Shown one piece after another: positions 18,385 to 26,355 of a stretch of DNA of 64,000 nucleotides; position 1 is the first letter of the stretch, and each line of letters begins with the position of its first letter. Below the pieces are notes generated by a model. It was not told where the DNA came from. It saw only the letters and a list, made by a program, of their open reading frames with translations, and made no database searches. The translations under genes and the position numbers were made by a program. The stretch comes from Schleiferia thermophila. Lineage in GTDB: Bacteria; Bacteroidota; Bacteroidia; Flavobacteriales; Schleiferiaceae. The DNA lies in the NCBI RefSeq assembly GCF_003337435.1, contig NZ_QPJS01000004.1, positions 169,646 to 233,645 on the forward strand, given 5' to 3'.

Positions 18385-18957
18385 TTAGAACAAAAGGGGG
18401 AGAATAAAATGACTCATCAGAATACCTCCGATGAAAAAACCAATTACAGCCACCAGCGAGGGAACTTGCAGGTTGCTCAATCCAGAGATGGCATGTCCTG
18501 ATGTGCAGCCACCGGCATATCTGGAGCCAAAACCAATCAATAAACCAGCAATCGAAAGAATCAGGAATCCTTTTAAAGTCACTACATTGGTCCAATCTAC
18601 CAACTCTGCTGGTTGCATTCCTGCCGGTGGTGCAAAATTGATCTGCTCCAATCGCTCGATAGTCTTTTCTGAAATAGCTACGGGTTCCTCCTGATAGGAA
18701 AGAAAGTTTTTTGCGACAAAACCTCCTATGAATGTCCCGACGAGGAAGAGTAGGTTCCAGGATTGAGTTTTCCAGTCAAAATCAAAGAATTTCACTTTTT
18801 TTCCTGCACCAGCTAAGGTACAAATGGTTCTAAGGTTGGATGAAAACCCAAACGATTTACCAAAAAATGTAATAATAAACATGACCACTGCGATCATAGT
18901 CCCTGAGAACCACCATGGCCAGGGTTTCATGATAAAATCAATTAAGCTATTTGTCAT
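18385..18957 (-). CDS. YeeE/YedE family sulfur-anion transporter, first half
   Basis: 190 aa, about five membrane helices, with YAGGCTSGHAISGLSNLQ near residue 145, the family signature around its reactive Cys. The intervening soluble loop (about 90-115) is longer than usual. It overlaps the end of the universal-stress gene by 11 bases and precedes the second half, so translational coupling is likely. By homology with YeeE/TsuA the substrate is probably thiosulfate; that is inference. Confidence 0.85.
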   Translation of the reverse strand: MTNSLIDFIMKPWPWWFSGTMIAVVMFIITFFGKSFGFSSNLRTICTLAGAGKKVKFFDFDWKTQSWNLLFLVGTFIGGFVAKNFLSYQEEPVAISEKTIERLEQINFAPPAGMQPAELVDWTNVVTLKGFLILSIAGLLIGFGSRYAGGCTSGHAISGLSNLQVPSLVAVIGFFIGGILMSHFILPLLF

Positions 18958-19789
18958 AGATTCTAAAGGTTAGTAAGGGTTTAAACATGTGATTGACCAA
19001 CTTCTCGGCGATACTTGCGTAAATCAGGCTTCCTTTGCCATGTGTACCTATGCAAACCAAATCGGTGCTGTGCATCTGATCAAAATGGAACACTCCCAGC
19101 TCTACATCTCTATCTCTGATGAAGTGAATTTCGTAGTTGGATAGTCCTTCTTTATCAGCATATTCTCTCATTTTTTGTTCGATTGCTGACTTTTTCAACT
19201 CCTCCTTCTCATCATTGAAGATATGAAGTAGAATCACTTTGGAACCAAATGCTGATTGAATTTTTTTCATCAAACTTATGTCAAACTTTTCTTCAACATT
19301 GAAGTCATGAACGAAGAGAATATTTGTTAAATCACTGGAGCTTCTGTCGCATCGGACAGTAAGTACCGGAATATCCGATTTTCTTACCACATGCTGTGCT
19401 TCAGTACCTGATATTTTATCTCTAAATTTTTCCTCGCCTTTGGTCCCCATGATGATTACATCAAACTTTTTGGACCTTGCAAATTCCACGATTCTTTCTG
19501 TGATTTTTCCAAGCAAAATGTGGCTTTCGGCAGTGGGGAATTTTTTCTCTTTAAATTCCTTCAATTTCAGGTTTGCATCATCGTACAATCTCTGCATTGA
19601 TGCGGGACTTATGTCACCGCATGTGGTGATGTTCCCACTTTCTGTTTGCTCTACTGTTTCGGGCACATTCAATACATGTACAAAGTGTATTTCTGATGGT
19701 ATTTTTTCATTAATTTTTCTCGCCAATATCCAAGCATATTCGGCTTGTAGAGAAAAATCTGTTGGAATGAGTATTTTCATTTTATTCAT
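18947..19789 (-). CDS. Tandem universal stress protein (UspA family)
   Basis: 280 aa, two Usp domains. Domain 1 (about 1-145) starts MKILIPTDFSLQAEYAW and ends IIMGTKGEEKFRDKISGTEA with the GxxG-9x-G phosphate loop partly retained; domain 2 (about 150-280) ends LVCIGTHGKGSLIYASIAEK, an intact ATP-loop pattern. ATG at 19789 or 19780 are both possible. It lies within the sulfur cluster, as Usp genes often do beside sulfur transporters. A CRP-like palindrome lies 56 bases upstream of the start. Confidence 0.87.
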   Translation of the reverse strand: MNKMKILIPTDFSLQAEYAWILARKINEKIPSEIHFVHVLNVPETVEQTESGNITTCGDISPASMQRLYDDANLKLKEFKEKKFPTAESHILLGKITERIVEFARSKKFDVIIMGTKGEEKFRDKISGTEAQHVVRKSDIPVLTVRCDRSSSDLTNILFVHDFNVEEKFDISLMKKIQSAFGSKVILLHIFNDEKEELKKSAIEQKMREYADKEGLSNYEIHFIRDRDVELGVFHFDQMHSTDLVCIGTHGKGSLIYASIAEKLVNHMFKPLLTFRIYDK

Positions 19790-19844
19790 ATACAGTTTAT
19801 GTAATGAGTTTTTTGCTAATTTGATTCAATACTTTCCGATTAAA

Positions 19845-19860
19845 TGTGATATGTATCACA
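19845..19860. promoter_or_regulatory. CRP/FNR-class operator TGTGA-N6-TCACA
   Basis: TGTGATATGTATCACA is an exact match to the CRP consensus arms TGTGA and TCACA with a 6-base spacer. It lies 56-71 bases upstream of the usp start, a position suitable for class I/II activation on the minus strand, and points to a Crp/Fnr-family regulator of the usp-yeeE-tsdA-dsrE half of the sulfur cluster. Which regulator binds is not known. Confidence 0.55.
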
Positions 19861-19924
19861 TGTACATACATGGAATAAAGAGAAGATAATTCTTCTCTTT
19901 AGTTTGATTTTTCGGACCGTTTGC

Positions 19925-20266
19925 TTACCTCTGAGTCTTTAGCTTTTTGTCCACTTCCATCCAGGTGCCTCCATTTACAGCATTGGTAATGCCGTTTTGT
20001 TTCAGAATTTGCAATGCCCGTGCGCTGCGCGCTCCACTGCGGCAGAATACGACAATTGGCTTATCGGTTTTTAATTCACTGAGCCTTGATGGCAATTCAT
20101 GCAGTGGGATGTTGATGGCACCCTTTGCTGAACCTTCGGCAAACTCCTGTGGAGTACGCACGTCTATGAGTAAAGCTTTATTGTAATCGATATTGTGTTG
20201 ATTCTGAGCCATTAAATAAAGACAACTGCTCAAGGAAAATATCAGGATAAATAAAACGTTTTTCAT
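19925..20266 (-). CDS. Exported single-domain rhodanese
   Basis: 113 aa: signal peptide MKNVLFILIFSLSSCLYLMAQ, then one rhodanese domain with LIDVRTPQEFAEGSAKGAIN and the active loop VVFCRSGARSARA (Cys, Arg and loop length as in thiosulfate sulfurtransferases). Leu-Ser-Ser-Cys in the signal could be a lipobox. It should transfer sulfane sulfur in the periplasm. It follows a cytoplasmic paralogue after 5 bases. Confidence 0.9.
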   Translation of the reverse strand: MKNVLFILIFSLSSCLYLMAQNQHNIDYNKALLIDVRTPQEFAEGSAKGAINIPLHELPSRLSELKTDKPIVVFCRSGARSARALQILKQNGITNAVNGGTWMEVDKKLKTQR

Positions 20267-20271
20267 ACCTC

Positions 20272-20559
20272 TTAATATTGGTTGCGCAATACATCTTGCC
20301 AGGTACCCGCATTAATCACATTGGTGATTCCATAGCTGTTGAGAATCTGCTTTGCCATTTCACTTCTGTTTCCTGAACGACAGAATACGACAATGTTTTT
20401 TCTGTTTTGAAATTCAGAGAGATGATATGGAATCTGGTCAACAGGAATGTTGATGGCGTTGCGGGCAGAACCTTCACTGAATTCATTTGGCGTGCGCACA
20501 TCCACCAGAAGAGTGCCCTCTTCATTTACAATTTTATTTAGGTCTGTTGTCGGTGTCAT
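20272..20559 (-). CDS. Cytoplasmic single-domain rhodanese
   Basis: 95 aa, one rhodanese domain without a signal peptide: LVDVRTPNEFSEGSARNAIN and active loop VVFCRSGNRSEMA. It is very similar to the exported rhodanese downstream, so the pair looks like a duplication in which one copy gained a signal peptide. It begins 11 bases after the TauE/SafE gene. Confidence 0.9.
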   Translation of the reverse strand: MTPTTDLNKIVNEEGTLLVDVRTPNEFSEGSARNAINIPVDQIPYHLSEFQNRKNIVVFCRSGNRSEMAKQILNSYGITNVINAGTWQDVLRNQY

Positions 20560-20570
20560 AGATTTAGATT

Positions 20571-21377
20571 TTAAATAAGTTCTTTAATGATGATGTAAAT
20601 GCCCATTACGAGCACAAACCACCCAAAAGCAGGCTTCAGTTTCTTGCCATCGATTTTTTTTGAAAGTGAACTTCCAATAAGGATCCCAATGATGGCCATG
20701 GCAGATACAATACCGATCAGTTTCCAATTGATAGGGGTATCACCGCTCTCTCCGAAAAATCCAATCAGTGATTTAGCCGCTATGATCACCAGTGAAGTTC
20801 CCACGGCTTCTTTCATGGGCAGCTTGCTGAGTATTACCAAAGCAGGGATGATTAAGAATCCTCCGCCGGCACCTACCATTCCAGTCAAAATACCTACTAC
20901 GGTACCTTCCAGTAAAATCAAAGGATAGTTGAATTTCTGAACTCCTGCACCGGAAAGGTCTCCGGGTTTAGGTGAATCCTTTTTGATCATGCTCCATGAT
21001 GCGGCTATCATCAGCACAGCAAAAAGTAGCATGAGAAGAATGGACTTGGTAATAACCAAATTACCAAGTGAAAGGACCTGATCCGGAATGGCAGGCACAA
21101 TGTAGGCTCGCGTAGCAAAAACCGCTGCGATCGATGGAATTCCAAAAACTATGGCAGTGCGGATATTGACAAGATTTGTTTTGAAATATGTATAAGAGCC
21201 AATGGCACTGGTAAGGCCAACGATAAACAGCGAATATGCTGTGGCAGGTACCGGATCAACACCCAATAAATAAACCAGAACGGGAACTGTCAGAATGCTG
21301 CCACCTCCCCCGATAAGACCTAAGGATACACCTATCAATACCGAGGCTAAATAACCAAAAATTTCCATGTGATTCAA
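20571..21377 (-). CDS. TauE/SafE family sulfite or sulfur-compound exporter
   Basis: 268 aa, about eight hydrophobic helices in two repeats. The repeat signatures GVSLGLIGGGGSILTVPVLVYLLG (about 16-39) and TGMVGAGGGFLIIPALVILSKLPM are typical of TauE/SafE/TSUP. Family members export sulfite or sulfoacetate. TauE also occurs in the staphylococcal cst operon for persulfide detoxification, which this cluster resembles. A hairpin separates it from the upstream dioxygenase. Confidence 0.9.
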   Translation of the reverse strand: MNHMEIFGYLASVLIGVSLGLIGGGGSILTVPVLVYLLGVDPVPATAYSLFIVGLTSAIGSYTYFKTNLVNIRTAIVFGIPSIAAVFATRAYIVPAIPDQVLSLGNLVITKSILLMLLFAVLMIAASWSMIKKDSPKPGDLSGAGVQKFNYPLILLEGTVVGILTGMVGAGGGFLIIPALVILSKLPMKEAVGTSLVIIAAKSLIGFFGESGDTPINWKLIGIVSAMAIIGILIGSSLSKKIDGKKLKPAFGWFVLVMGIYIIIKELI

Positions 21378-21388
21378 TCGATTTAGAG

Positions 21389-21417
21389 GCTCAGGCTTCG
21401 TTCAATGAAGCCTGAGC
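21389..21417. terminator. Strong intercistronic hairpin before tauE-like gene
   Basis: GCTCAGGCTTC (21389-21399) pairs perfectly with GAAGCCTGAGC (21407-21417) around a 7-base loop, between the stop at 21440 and the start at 21377. There is no T-run after it on the minus strand, so it may be a processing or stability hairpin rather than a full terminator. Confidence 0.6.
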
Positions 21418-21439
21418 TTTGGAGAAATCCGTACGTTAA

Positions 21440-22840
21440 TCATTCGTTGACGAGCTCTTCACCGCTGGAAACCCATTCATTGATGCCAGGTGAATAGTTT
21501 TTTACATTAGTGAATCCAGCTCCTGCAAGGATAGAATATCCGATTGAAGCTCTATCGCCACCCTGACAATGAATAACGACTGTTTTGTCTTTGGGTATGA
21601 GGTTTAAATTTTGAGGCAGGGTGCCTACAAATACGTGTTTTGCATTCTTGATATGTCCTGATTTGTATTCAGAAGCACCTCTTAGATCGACTATCTCTAC
21701 TCCATTTCCAAGCATTTTCTTTACTTGTTCTTTGTCGACAAATTCCACCTTCTTCAGTTGTCCACCGGATGAAGTATACGCTTCTGTAGATGAAATATAA
21801 CCCAGGACATTATCCAGTCCAATTCTCATCAATTTGCGTGCGATGTCTTCCAGGTGTTCTTCGGATGCTAGCAGCATAAATGGCTTTTCGTAGTCCAGAT
21901 ACCAACCTGCCCAGGTGGCCAGTGCGTTGTTGTTTTGAATGTTAATGCTGCCTGGGATAAATCCATTTGCAAATTCGTTTTTAGGTCTGGTATCCACCAG
22001 TGGAGTGCCGGATTTAAAGGCTGTCAAAAATTCCTGATCAGATAGTTTTTTGTATTTAGGAACCTCAGTGACCAGCTTTCTCTCAACTTTGTTGAGTTTT
22101 TTCATCGTAGCAAAATATCTGGGAGGTTCTGGCTGGTCAGACAGCAGGTAATCGATGAAAGCTTCTTTATCGTTGAGCATCCTAAAAGCCCAATTTCTGA
22201 TTTTTTCATATCCCACGGTAGAGCTGGGCACTGCTCCAAGAGCCTTTCCACATGCTGAACCCGCTCCATGTCCCGGCCATACTTGTACATAATCAGGTAA
22301 CTCAGCAAATTTTTTAAGGGACTCATACATCTGCTCAGCACCAACTCTTTGTGTACCTGATTGACCGGCAGCTTTTTCAAGTAAGTCAGGGCGGCCTACA
22401 TCACCTACAAAAACAAAATCACCGGTAAAGATCATGACAGGCTCCGGGCTTGCCGGTGTATCGGTCAGTAAAAAGCTGATGTGCTCGGGTGTGTGTCCTG
22501 GAGTGTGTAGTACTTTGATTTTCAAATTTCCCACCATTACCTCATCTCCGTCTTTCAAACCAATGTGAGGAAAGGCATACTGCCAATCGGGTCCCCCTTC
22601 GTCGCTGAGGTAAATATTAGCTCCGGTTAGGGCTGCCAATTCTCTGCTACCCGATAGGAAATCGGCATGAATATGGGTTTCAAAAATGTGGGTAATGGTC
22701 AGCTTGTTGGCTTTGGCAATTTCGAGATACACGTCCACGTCCCTGCGCGGATCGATCACTGCCGCAACCCCGGCTTTCTGACAACCAATTACGTAACTTG
22801 CCTGAGCTAATGTTTTGTCATATACGTGTTGGAAAAACAT
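21440..22840 (-). CDS. CstB-like persulfide dioxygenase-sulfurtransferase (MBL + pseudo-rhodanese + rhodanese)
   Basis: 466 aa. Residues 1-240: metallo-beta-lactamase domain with ETHIHADFLSG (His56, His58, Asp60; Phe61 replaces the second-metal His), HTPGHTPEHISFLL, FTGDFVFVGDVGRPDL and WPGHGAGSACGK. The pattern fits ETHE1-type mononuclear-iron persulfide dioxygenases. Residues about 270-360: a rhodanese-like domain whose active loop reads LLASEEHLED with no Cys, so it is catalytically dead. Residues about 365-462: a second rhodanese with HCQGGDRAS, Cys present. This is the MBL-pseudorhodanese-rhodanese order of CstB, which turns low-molecular-weight persulfides into thiosulfate. Confidence 0.88.
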   Translation of the reverse strand: MFFQHVYDKTLAQASYVIGCQKAGVAAVIDPRRDVDVYLEIAKANKLTITHIFETHIHADFLSGSRELAALTGANIYLSDEGGPDWQYAFPHIGLKDGDEVMVGNLKIKVLHTPGHTPEHISFLLTDTPASPEPVMIFTGDFVFVGDVGRPDLLEKAAGQSGTQRVGAEQMYESLKKFAELPDYVQVWPGHGAGSACGKALGAVPSSTVGYEKIRNWAFRMLNDKEAFIDYLLSDQPEPPRYFATMKKLNKVERKLVTEVPKYKKLSDQEFLTAFKSGTPLVDTRPKNEFANGFIPGSINIQNNNALATWAGWYLDYEKPFMLLASEEHLEDIARKLMRIGLDNVLGYISSTEAYTSSGGQLKKVEFVDKEQVKKMLGNGVEIVDLRGASEYKSGHIKNAKHVFVGTLPQNLNLIPKDKTVVIHCQGGDRASIGYSILAGAGFTNVKNYSPGINEWVSSGEELVNE

Positions 22841-22878
22841 AACCTTTTTATTTTGATTTTACTGATGCAAATTTCTTT

Positions 22879-22892
22879 ATGACTTATATCAT
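22879..22892. promoter_or_regulatory. Weak CRP-like palindrome upstream of the cstB-like gene
   Basis: ATGACTTATATCAT keeps the TGA-N6-TCA core of the better site at 19845, 39 bases before the start codon at 22840. Arms match on four bases each side only. Confidence 0.35.
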
Positions 22893-22926
22893 CTTTTTGG
22901 TACTTAAGTTACAAAGTGCAAATACT

Positions 22927-22969
22927 GACAGATTAGCTACGATACATACCGACAGATTAGCTACGATAC
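22927..22969. repeat. Two exact 19-base direct repeats, 24-base period
   Basis: GACAGATTAGCTACGATAC occurs at 22927-22945 and again at 22951-22969. The 24-base period puts the copies a little over two helical turns apart, compatible with paired protein-binding sites about 87 bases and 111 bases ahead of the CstB-like start. I do not recognise the motif. Confidence 0.75.
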
Positions 22970-23085
22970 TGAGGTAAATAATTGATTGTTAATATATAAA
23001 AAATTATCCGATAGATTGCAATACTCATTTAGAACTTTTTGGCTAAAGCTTATGTGGGCAGGGAATTCATTACGTTTAAACAATA

Positions 23086-23111
23086 AAAAACCCGCTCAGA
23101 ATCGGGTTTTT
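23086..23111 (-). terminator. Intrinsic terminator
   Basis: AAAAACCCG and CGGGTTTTT form a stem around an 8-base loop with T-runs on both strands. It is 66 bases after the stop at 23177, so it closes the upstream dioxygenase transcript and makes the CstB-like gene a separate unit. Confidence 0.8.
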
Positions 23112-23176
23112 ACCACCTTTTAATGAGCGGGTATTGTAAGGGATTTCTATGCAGTTTATACCTTTAAGGTACTGTA

Positions 23177-24598
23177 TTACAATTCAGTAGTTGGGCATAC
23201 ATAATCGGTCATCCTGAACTTTCCGGTTTCTTTTATAGCTTTAAAGCCCCCTTTTACATCCACTAGATGTTCATAACCTCTGGATTTTAAAATGGAGATA
23301 AAAGCCATCGACCTGTACCCTCCGGCACAGTGAACATAGTATTTCGTATCGGGACTGAGCAATTTCATACTATCGTTTATATAGTCCAGGGGGGCGTTAA
23401 TGGCTTCTATCAAATGTTCACTGTCGTATTCGCTTTTTTTACGTACATCCACTATATGTACTTCTGAGTTTTTGTGTATCTGCGCCAGCTCTTCTGCTGT
23501 GACTTGCTCAACTTTATCAATCTCAAATCCAGCTTTTTTCCAGGCTTCGAAACCTCCATCGAGATATCCAATCACATTGTCAAAACCCACTCTGGCCAAT
23601 CGGGTGATGGCTTCCTCTTCCCTGCCAGTATCGCATATCAAGAGGATGGGTGTATTTACATCTGTGATAAGGGTACCAGCCCAGATGGCGAAGCTACCGT
23701 CCAATCCTATGTTAATAGAATTGGGTATATGTCCTTTGGCAAAATTTTCAGCAGAGCGAGTGTCTAGGACAAGAGGCCTTGTTTCTGTGGCCGTGATTTC
23801 AAACTCAGTGGGTTTTAGAGGTCTTTTGGCCCTTTCAAATACATTGTCTATTGATTCGTACCCTTTTATATTCATTAGAACATTAGCTGGGAAATATCCT
23901 GGAGGCGGGGTCAAACCATCTAGCAGTTTGGCAACAAATTGTTCGCGGGTCAGGGACGGATCCAGGGCATAATTGGTTTTTTTCTGATTGCCAAGGGTAT
24001 CAGTAGTCTCCTTGCTCATTTTTTTGCCACAGGGGCTACCTGCTCCATGTGCAGGATAAATTATGATGTTGTCCGGTAACGTCATTATTTTGTTTCTAAG
24101 CGAATCATAGAGATGGGAAGCCAGTTTTTCAGGTGTAAGATCTTCAACAACCTTCTGAGCCAGATCGGGGCGGCCCACATCTCCTATAAAGAGCGTATCT
24201 CCTGTGAAAAGAGCTTTTTCTTGACCATTTTCATCCATTAATAAATAGCAGCTGCTCTCCATGGTGTGGCCAGGTGTATGCAACAGACGAATTTTTACTT
24301 TTCCGATTGAAAATTCCTCTCCGTCTTGGCCGATGTGTGCTTCATATCCGGGCTCAATGAGCACAGGACCCAACACGATGGTGGCCCCTGTCTTCTTTGC
24401 CAGATCTACATGACCGGAGACAAAGTCAGCATGATAATGAGTTTCAAATATGTATTTGATTTTGGCTCCTGATTTAGCAGCTCTATCGATATACGGCTGA
24501 ACTTCTCTCAATGGATCAATGACAGCAGCTTCGCCATCGCTTTCAATATAATAGGCGCCCTGAGCCAAACATCCGGTATAAATTTGTTCGATTACCAT
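23177..24598 (-). CDS. MBL-fold persulfide dioxygenase with two rhodanese domains
   Basis: 473 aa, paralogue of the 466-aa neighbour. MBL domain 1-245 with ETHYHADFVSG (His54, His56, Asp58, Phe59), HTPGHTMESSCYLL, FTGDTLFIGDVGRPDL and YPAHGAGSPCGK. First rhodanese (about 265-360) has a Cys in LLICDTGREEEA, unlike the dead domain of the neighbour; the second (about 365-465) has HCAGGYRS. It should oxidise glutathione-like or protein persulfides and exchange sulfur. Its own terminator follows, and 427 non-coding bases precede it. Confidence 0.87.
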   Translation of the reverse strand: MVIEQIYTGCLAQGAYYIESDGEAAVIDPLREVQPYIDRAAKSGAKIKYIFETHYHADFVSGHVDLAKKTGATIVLGPVLIEPGYEAHIGQDGEEFSIGKVKIRLLHTPGHTMESSCYLLMDENGQEKALFTGDTLFIGDVGRPDLAQKVVEDLTPEKLASHLYDSLRNKIMTLPDNIIIYPAHGAGSPCGKKMSKETTDTLGNQKKTNYALDPSLTREQFVAKLLDGLTPPPGYFPANVLMNIKGYESIDNVFERAKRPLKPTEFEITATETRPLVLDTRSAENFAKGHIPNSINIGLDGSFAIWAGTLITDVNTPILLICDTGREEEAITRLARVGFDNVIGYLDGGFEAWKKAGFEIDKVEQVTAEELAQIHKNSEVHIVDVRKKSEYDSEHLIEAINAPLDYINDSMKLLSPDTKYYVHCAGGYRSMAFISILKSRGYEHLVDVKGGFKAIKETGKFRMTDYVCPTTEL

Positions 24599-25025
24599 AG
24601 CATTGAAATTTTAAGGTTGATATCTGTGACAAATTTTTTAATAATTTACCAATTCAAACAGTAGTACGAATCACCTATTCCGATGATTAAAATCAAGTTT
24701 TTATTTGAGCAATGGTACTTTGAAAAAGAGTGGTTTGCTCAAAAAACAGGTCTTTAATGTAAAAATAATATATTATTAAAAAATATTTACTGTACACCAG
24801 CTTCAGCTCCTGTATATGATATTAACTAAATTTCGTGTAAGTGTTTTGAATTAAAAACTGTGTTATCACTAGGTATTTCACTTGGTATATGAATTTTTTA
24901 AAAAAAATTATCCAGGCAGGAAATTTATAAATGGATATCATATGCAATTTTTACAGTCTTTTATCCATCGTTTGTGGTAAGGCTTAGTCCATTCTGACCT
25001 TACATTTGGGCGCAAATTCCAAAAA
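24599..25025. other. 427-base divergent intergenic region
   Basis: Very AT-rich with no coding frame. It must hold promoters for the dioxygenase (minus) and sucC (plus); a TACATTTG just before sucC is listed. No riboswitch or RNA gene is apparent. Confidence 0.6.
25001..25008 (+). promoter_or_regulatory. Candidate -7 element of sucC
   Basis: TACATTTG fits TAnnTTTG and lies 18 bases before the ATG. The nearest upstream TTTG (24971-24974) is spaced 26 bases away, wider than usual, so the -33 element is uncertain. Confidence 0.4.
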
Positions 25026-26216
25026 ATGAATTTACACGAATATCAAGGTAAGGAAATTCTCAGCACATTTGGAGTAGGCATTCAACGAGGCATTGTAGCT
25101 TCTACACCCGAAGAGGCTGTAGAAGCGGCCCGTAAACTCCATGAACAAACAGGTACAAATTGGTGGGTGGTAAAGGCTCAGATACATGCCGGCGGTCGTG
25201 GCAAAGGTGGTGGAGTCAAGTTGGCTAAATCTCTTGAAGAAGTAAAAGAAAAAGCTTCGCAAATCATAGGGATGAATCTGGTAACCCCTCAGACTCCCAG
25301 AGAAGGTAAAAAAGTCCATCAGGTACTTATAGCTGAAGACGTCTATTATCCGGGGCCTGGTCCTACCAAAGAAATTTATATGAGCGTTTTGCTCAACCGA
25401 CAGATAGGCAAATTCATGATGATGTATTCACCTCAGGGTGGTATGGACATAGAAGAGGTGGCAGAGAGTCATCCTGATCAGATTTTCACCGAAATTGTAG
25501 AGCCTTCTACAGGTCTCCTTGATTTTCAGGCACGCCGTATAGCCTTTAATCTCGGGATGCAAGGTCAGGCATTCAAAGAAATGGTCAGGTTTGTACATGC
25601 CCTCTATAAGGCCTTTGTATCAATTGACGCCAGCTTGTTTGAAATCAATCCAGTGTTAAAAACTTCTGATGATCGAATCATAGCCGTGGACGCCAAAGTG
25701 GTACTAGATGACAATGGACTGATTCGCCATCCGGAATATACAGCACTGAGAGATATCAGAGAGGAAGATCCCACTGAAGTAGAAGCAAGGGAAGCCGGTC
25801 TCAACTTTGTAAAACTCGACGGAAATGTCGGATGTATGGTCAATGGTGCGGGGCTGGCCATGGCTACCATGGACATCATCAAGCTCTACGGAGGAAATCC
25901 TGCTAATTTTCTCGACGTGGGAGGTACGGCAGATGCAGCTCGGGTGGAAAAGGCTTTTCGCATTATTCTGAAAGATCCGAATGTGAAAGCCATTCTGATC
26001 AATATATTCGGCGGAATTGTCCGATGCGACAGGGTAGCTCAGGGAATTGTTGATGCTTACAAAAATGTTGGAGACATTCCTGTGCCGATCATCGTCAGAT
26101 TGCAGGGTACCAATGCCGAAGAAGCCAAAAAAATCCTGGATGAAAGCGGACTTAAGGTCCATTCGGTCATAGCTCTGCAAGAAGCTGCTGAAAAAGTACG
26201 AGAATTGGTTGGTTAA
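25026..26216 (+). CDS. sucC: Succinate-CoA ligase (ADP-forming) subunit beta
   Basis: 396 aa, normal length. It begins MNLHEYQGKEILSTFGV, has the ATP-grasp domain (AQIHAGGRGKGGGVKLA, LFEINPV, VDAKVVLDDN) and the C-terminal CoA-ligase domain (NGAGLAMATMDIIKLYGG, FLDVGGTAD, INIFGGIVRCD). It performs the substrate-level phosphorylation step of the TCA cycle with SucD, whose gene is not in the window. A hairpin terminator follows it. Confidence 0.97.
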   Translation: MNLHEYQGKEILSTFGVGIQRGIVASTPEEAVEAARKLHEQTGTNWWVVKAQIHAGGRGKGGGVKLAKSLEEVKEKASQIIGMNLVTPQTPREGKKVHQVLIAEDVYYPGPGPTKEIYMSVLLNRQIGKFMMMYSPQGGMDIEEVAESHPDQIFTEIVEPSTGLLDFQARRIAFNLGMQGQAFKEMVRFVHALYKAFVSIDASLFEINPVLKTSDDRIIAVDAKVVLDDNGLIRHPEYTALRDIREEDPTEVEAREAGLNFVKLDGNVGCMVNGAGLAMATMDIIKLYGGNPANFLDVGGTADAARVEKAFRIILKDPNVKAILINIFGGIVRCDRVAQGIVDAYKNVGDIPVPIIVRLQGTNAEEAKKILDESGLKVHSVIALQEAAEKVRELVG

Positions 26217-26239
26217 TTCCATACAATCGCAATTCCCAT

Positions 26240-26271
26240 GAAATCCGTCATTTTTAATGACGGATTTTTTT
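26240..26271 (+). terminator. Intrinsic terminator of sucC
   Basis: AAATCCGTCA and TGACGGATTT form a 10-bp stem with a short loop and a run of seven T, about 25 bases after the sucC stop. Confidence 0.85.
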
Positions 26272-26355
26272 CTGTTAGCCGGACAGCTCATAATTAGCCT
26301 TTGTTTAGAACTTATCAATAAAAAATGGCCTATTTTTGAAAGAAAAATTTCGAAA

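Larger units (their letters stand above)
22841..23176. other. 336-base intergenic region between the two dioxygenase genes
   Basis: AT-rich and without a coding frame. It holds a TGA-N6-TCA palindrome, a 19-base direct repeat and the terminator of the upstream gene, listed separately. It is the likely promoter region of the CstB-like gene. Confidence 0.7.

Noticed and set aside
22927..22969. The 19-base direct repeat as a CRISPR
   Set aside because: Two copies separated by 5 bases; no spacer-sized gaps and no cas genes in the window.
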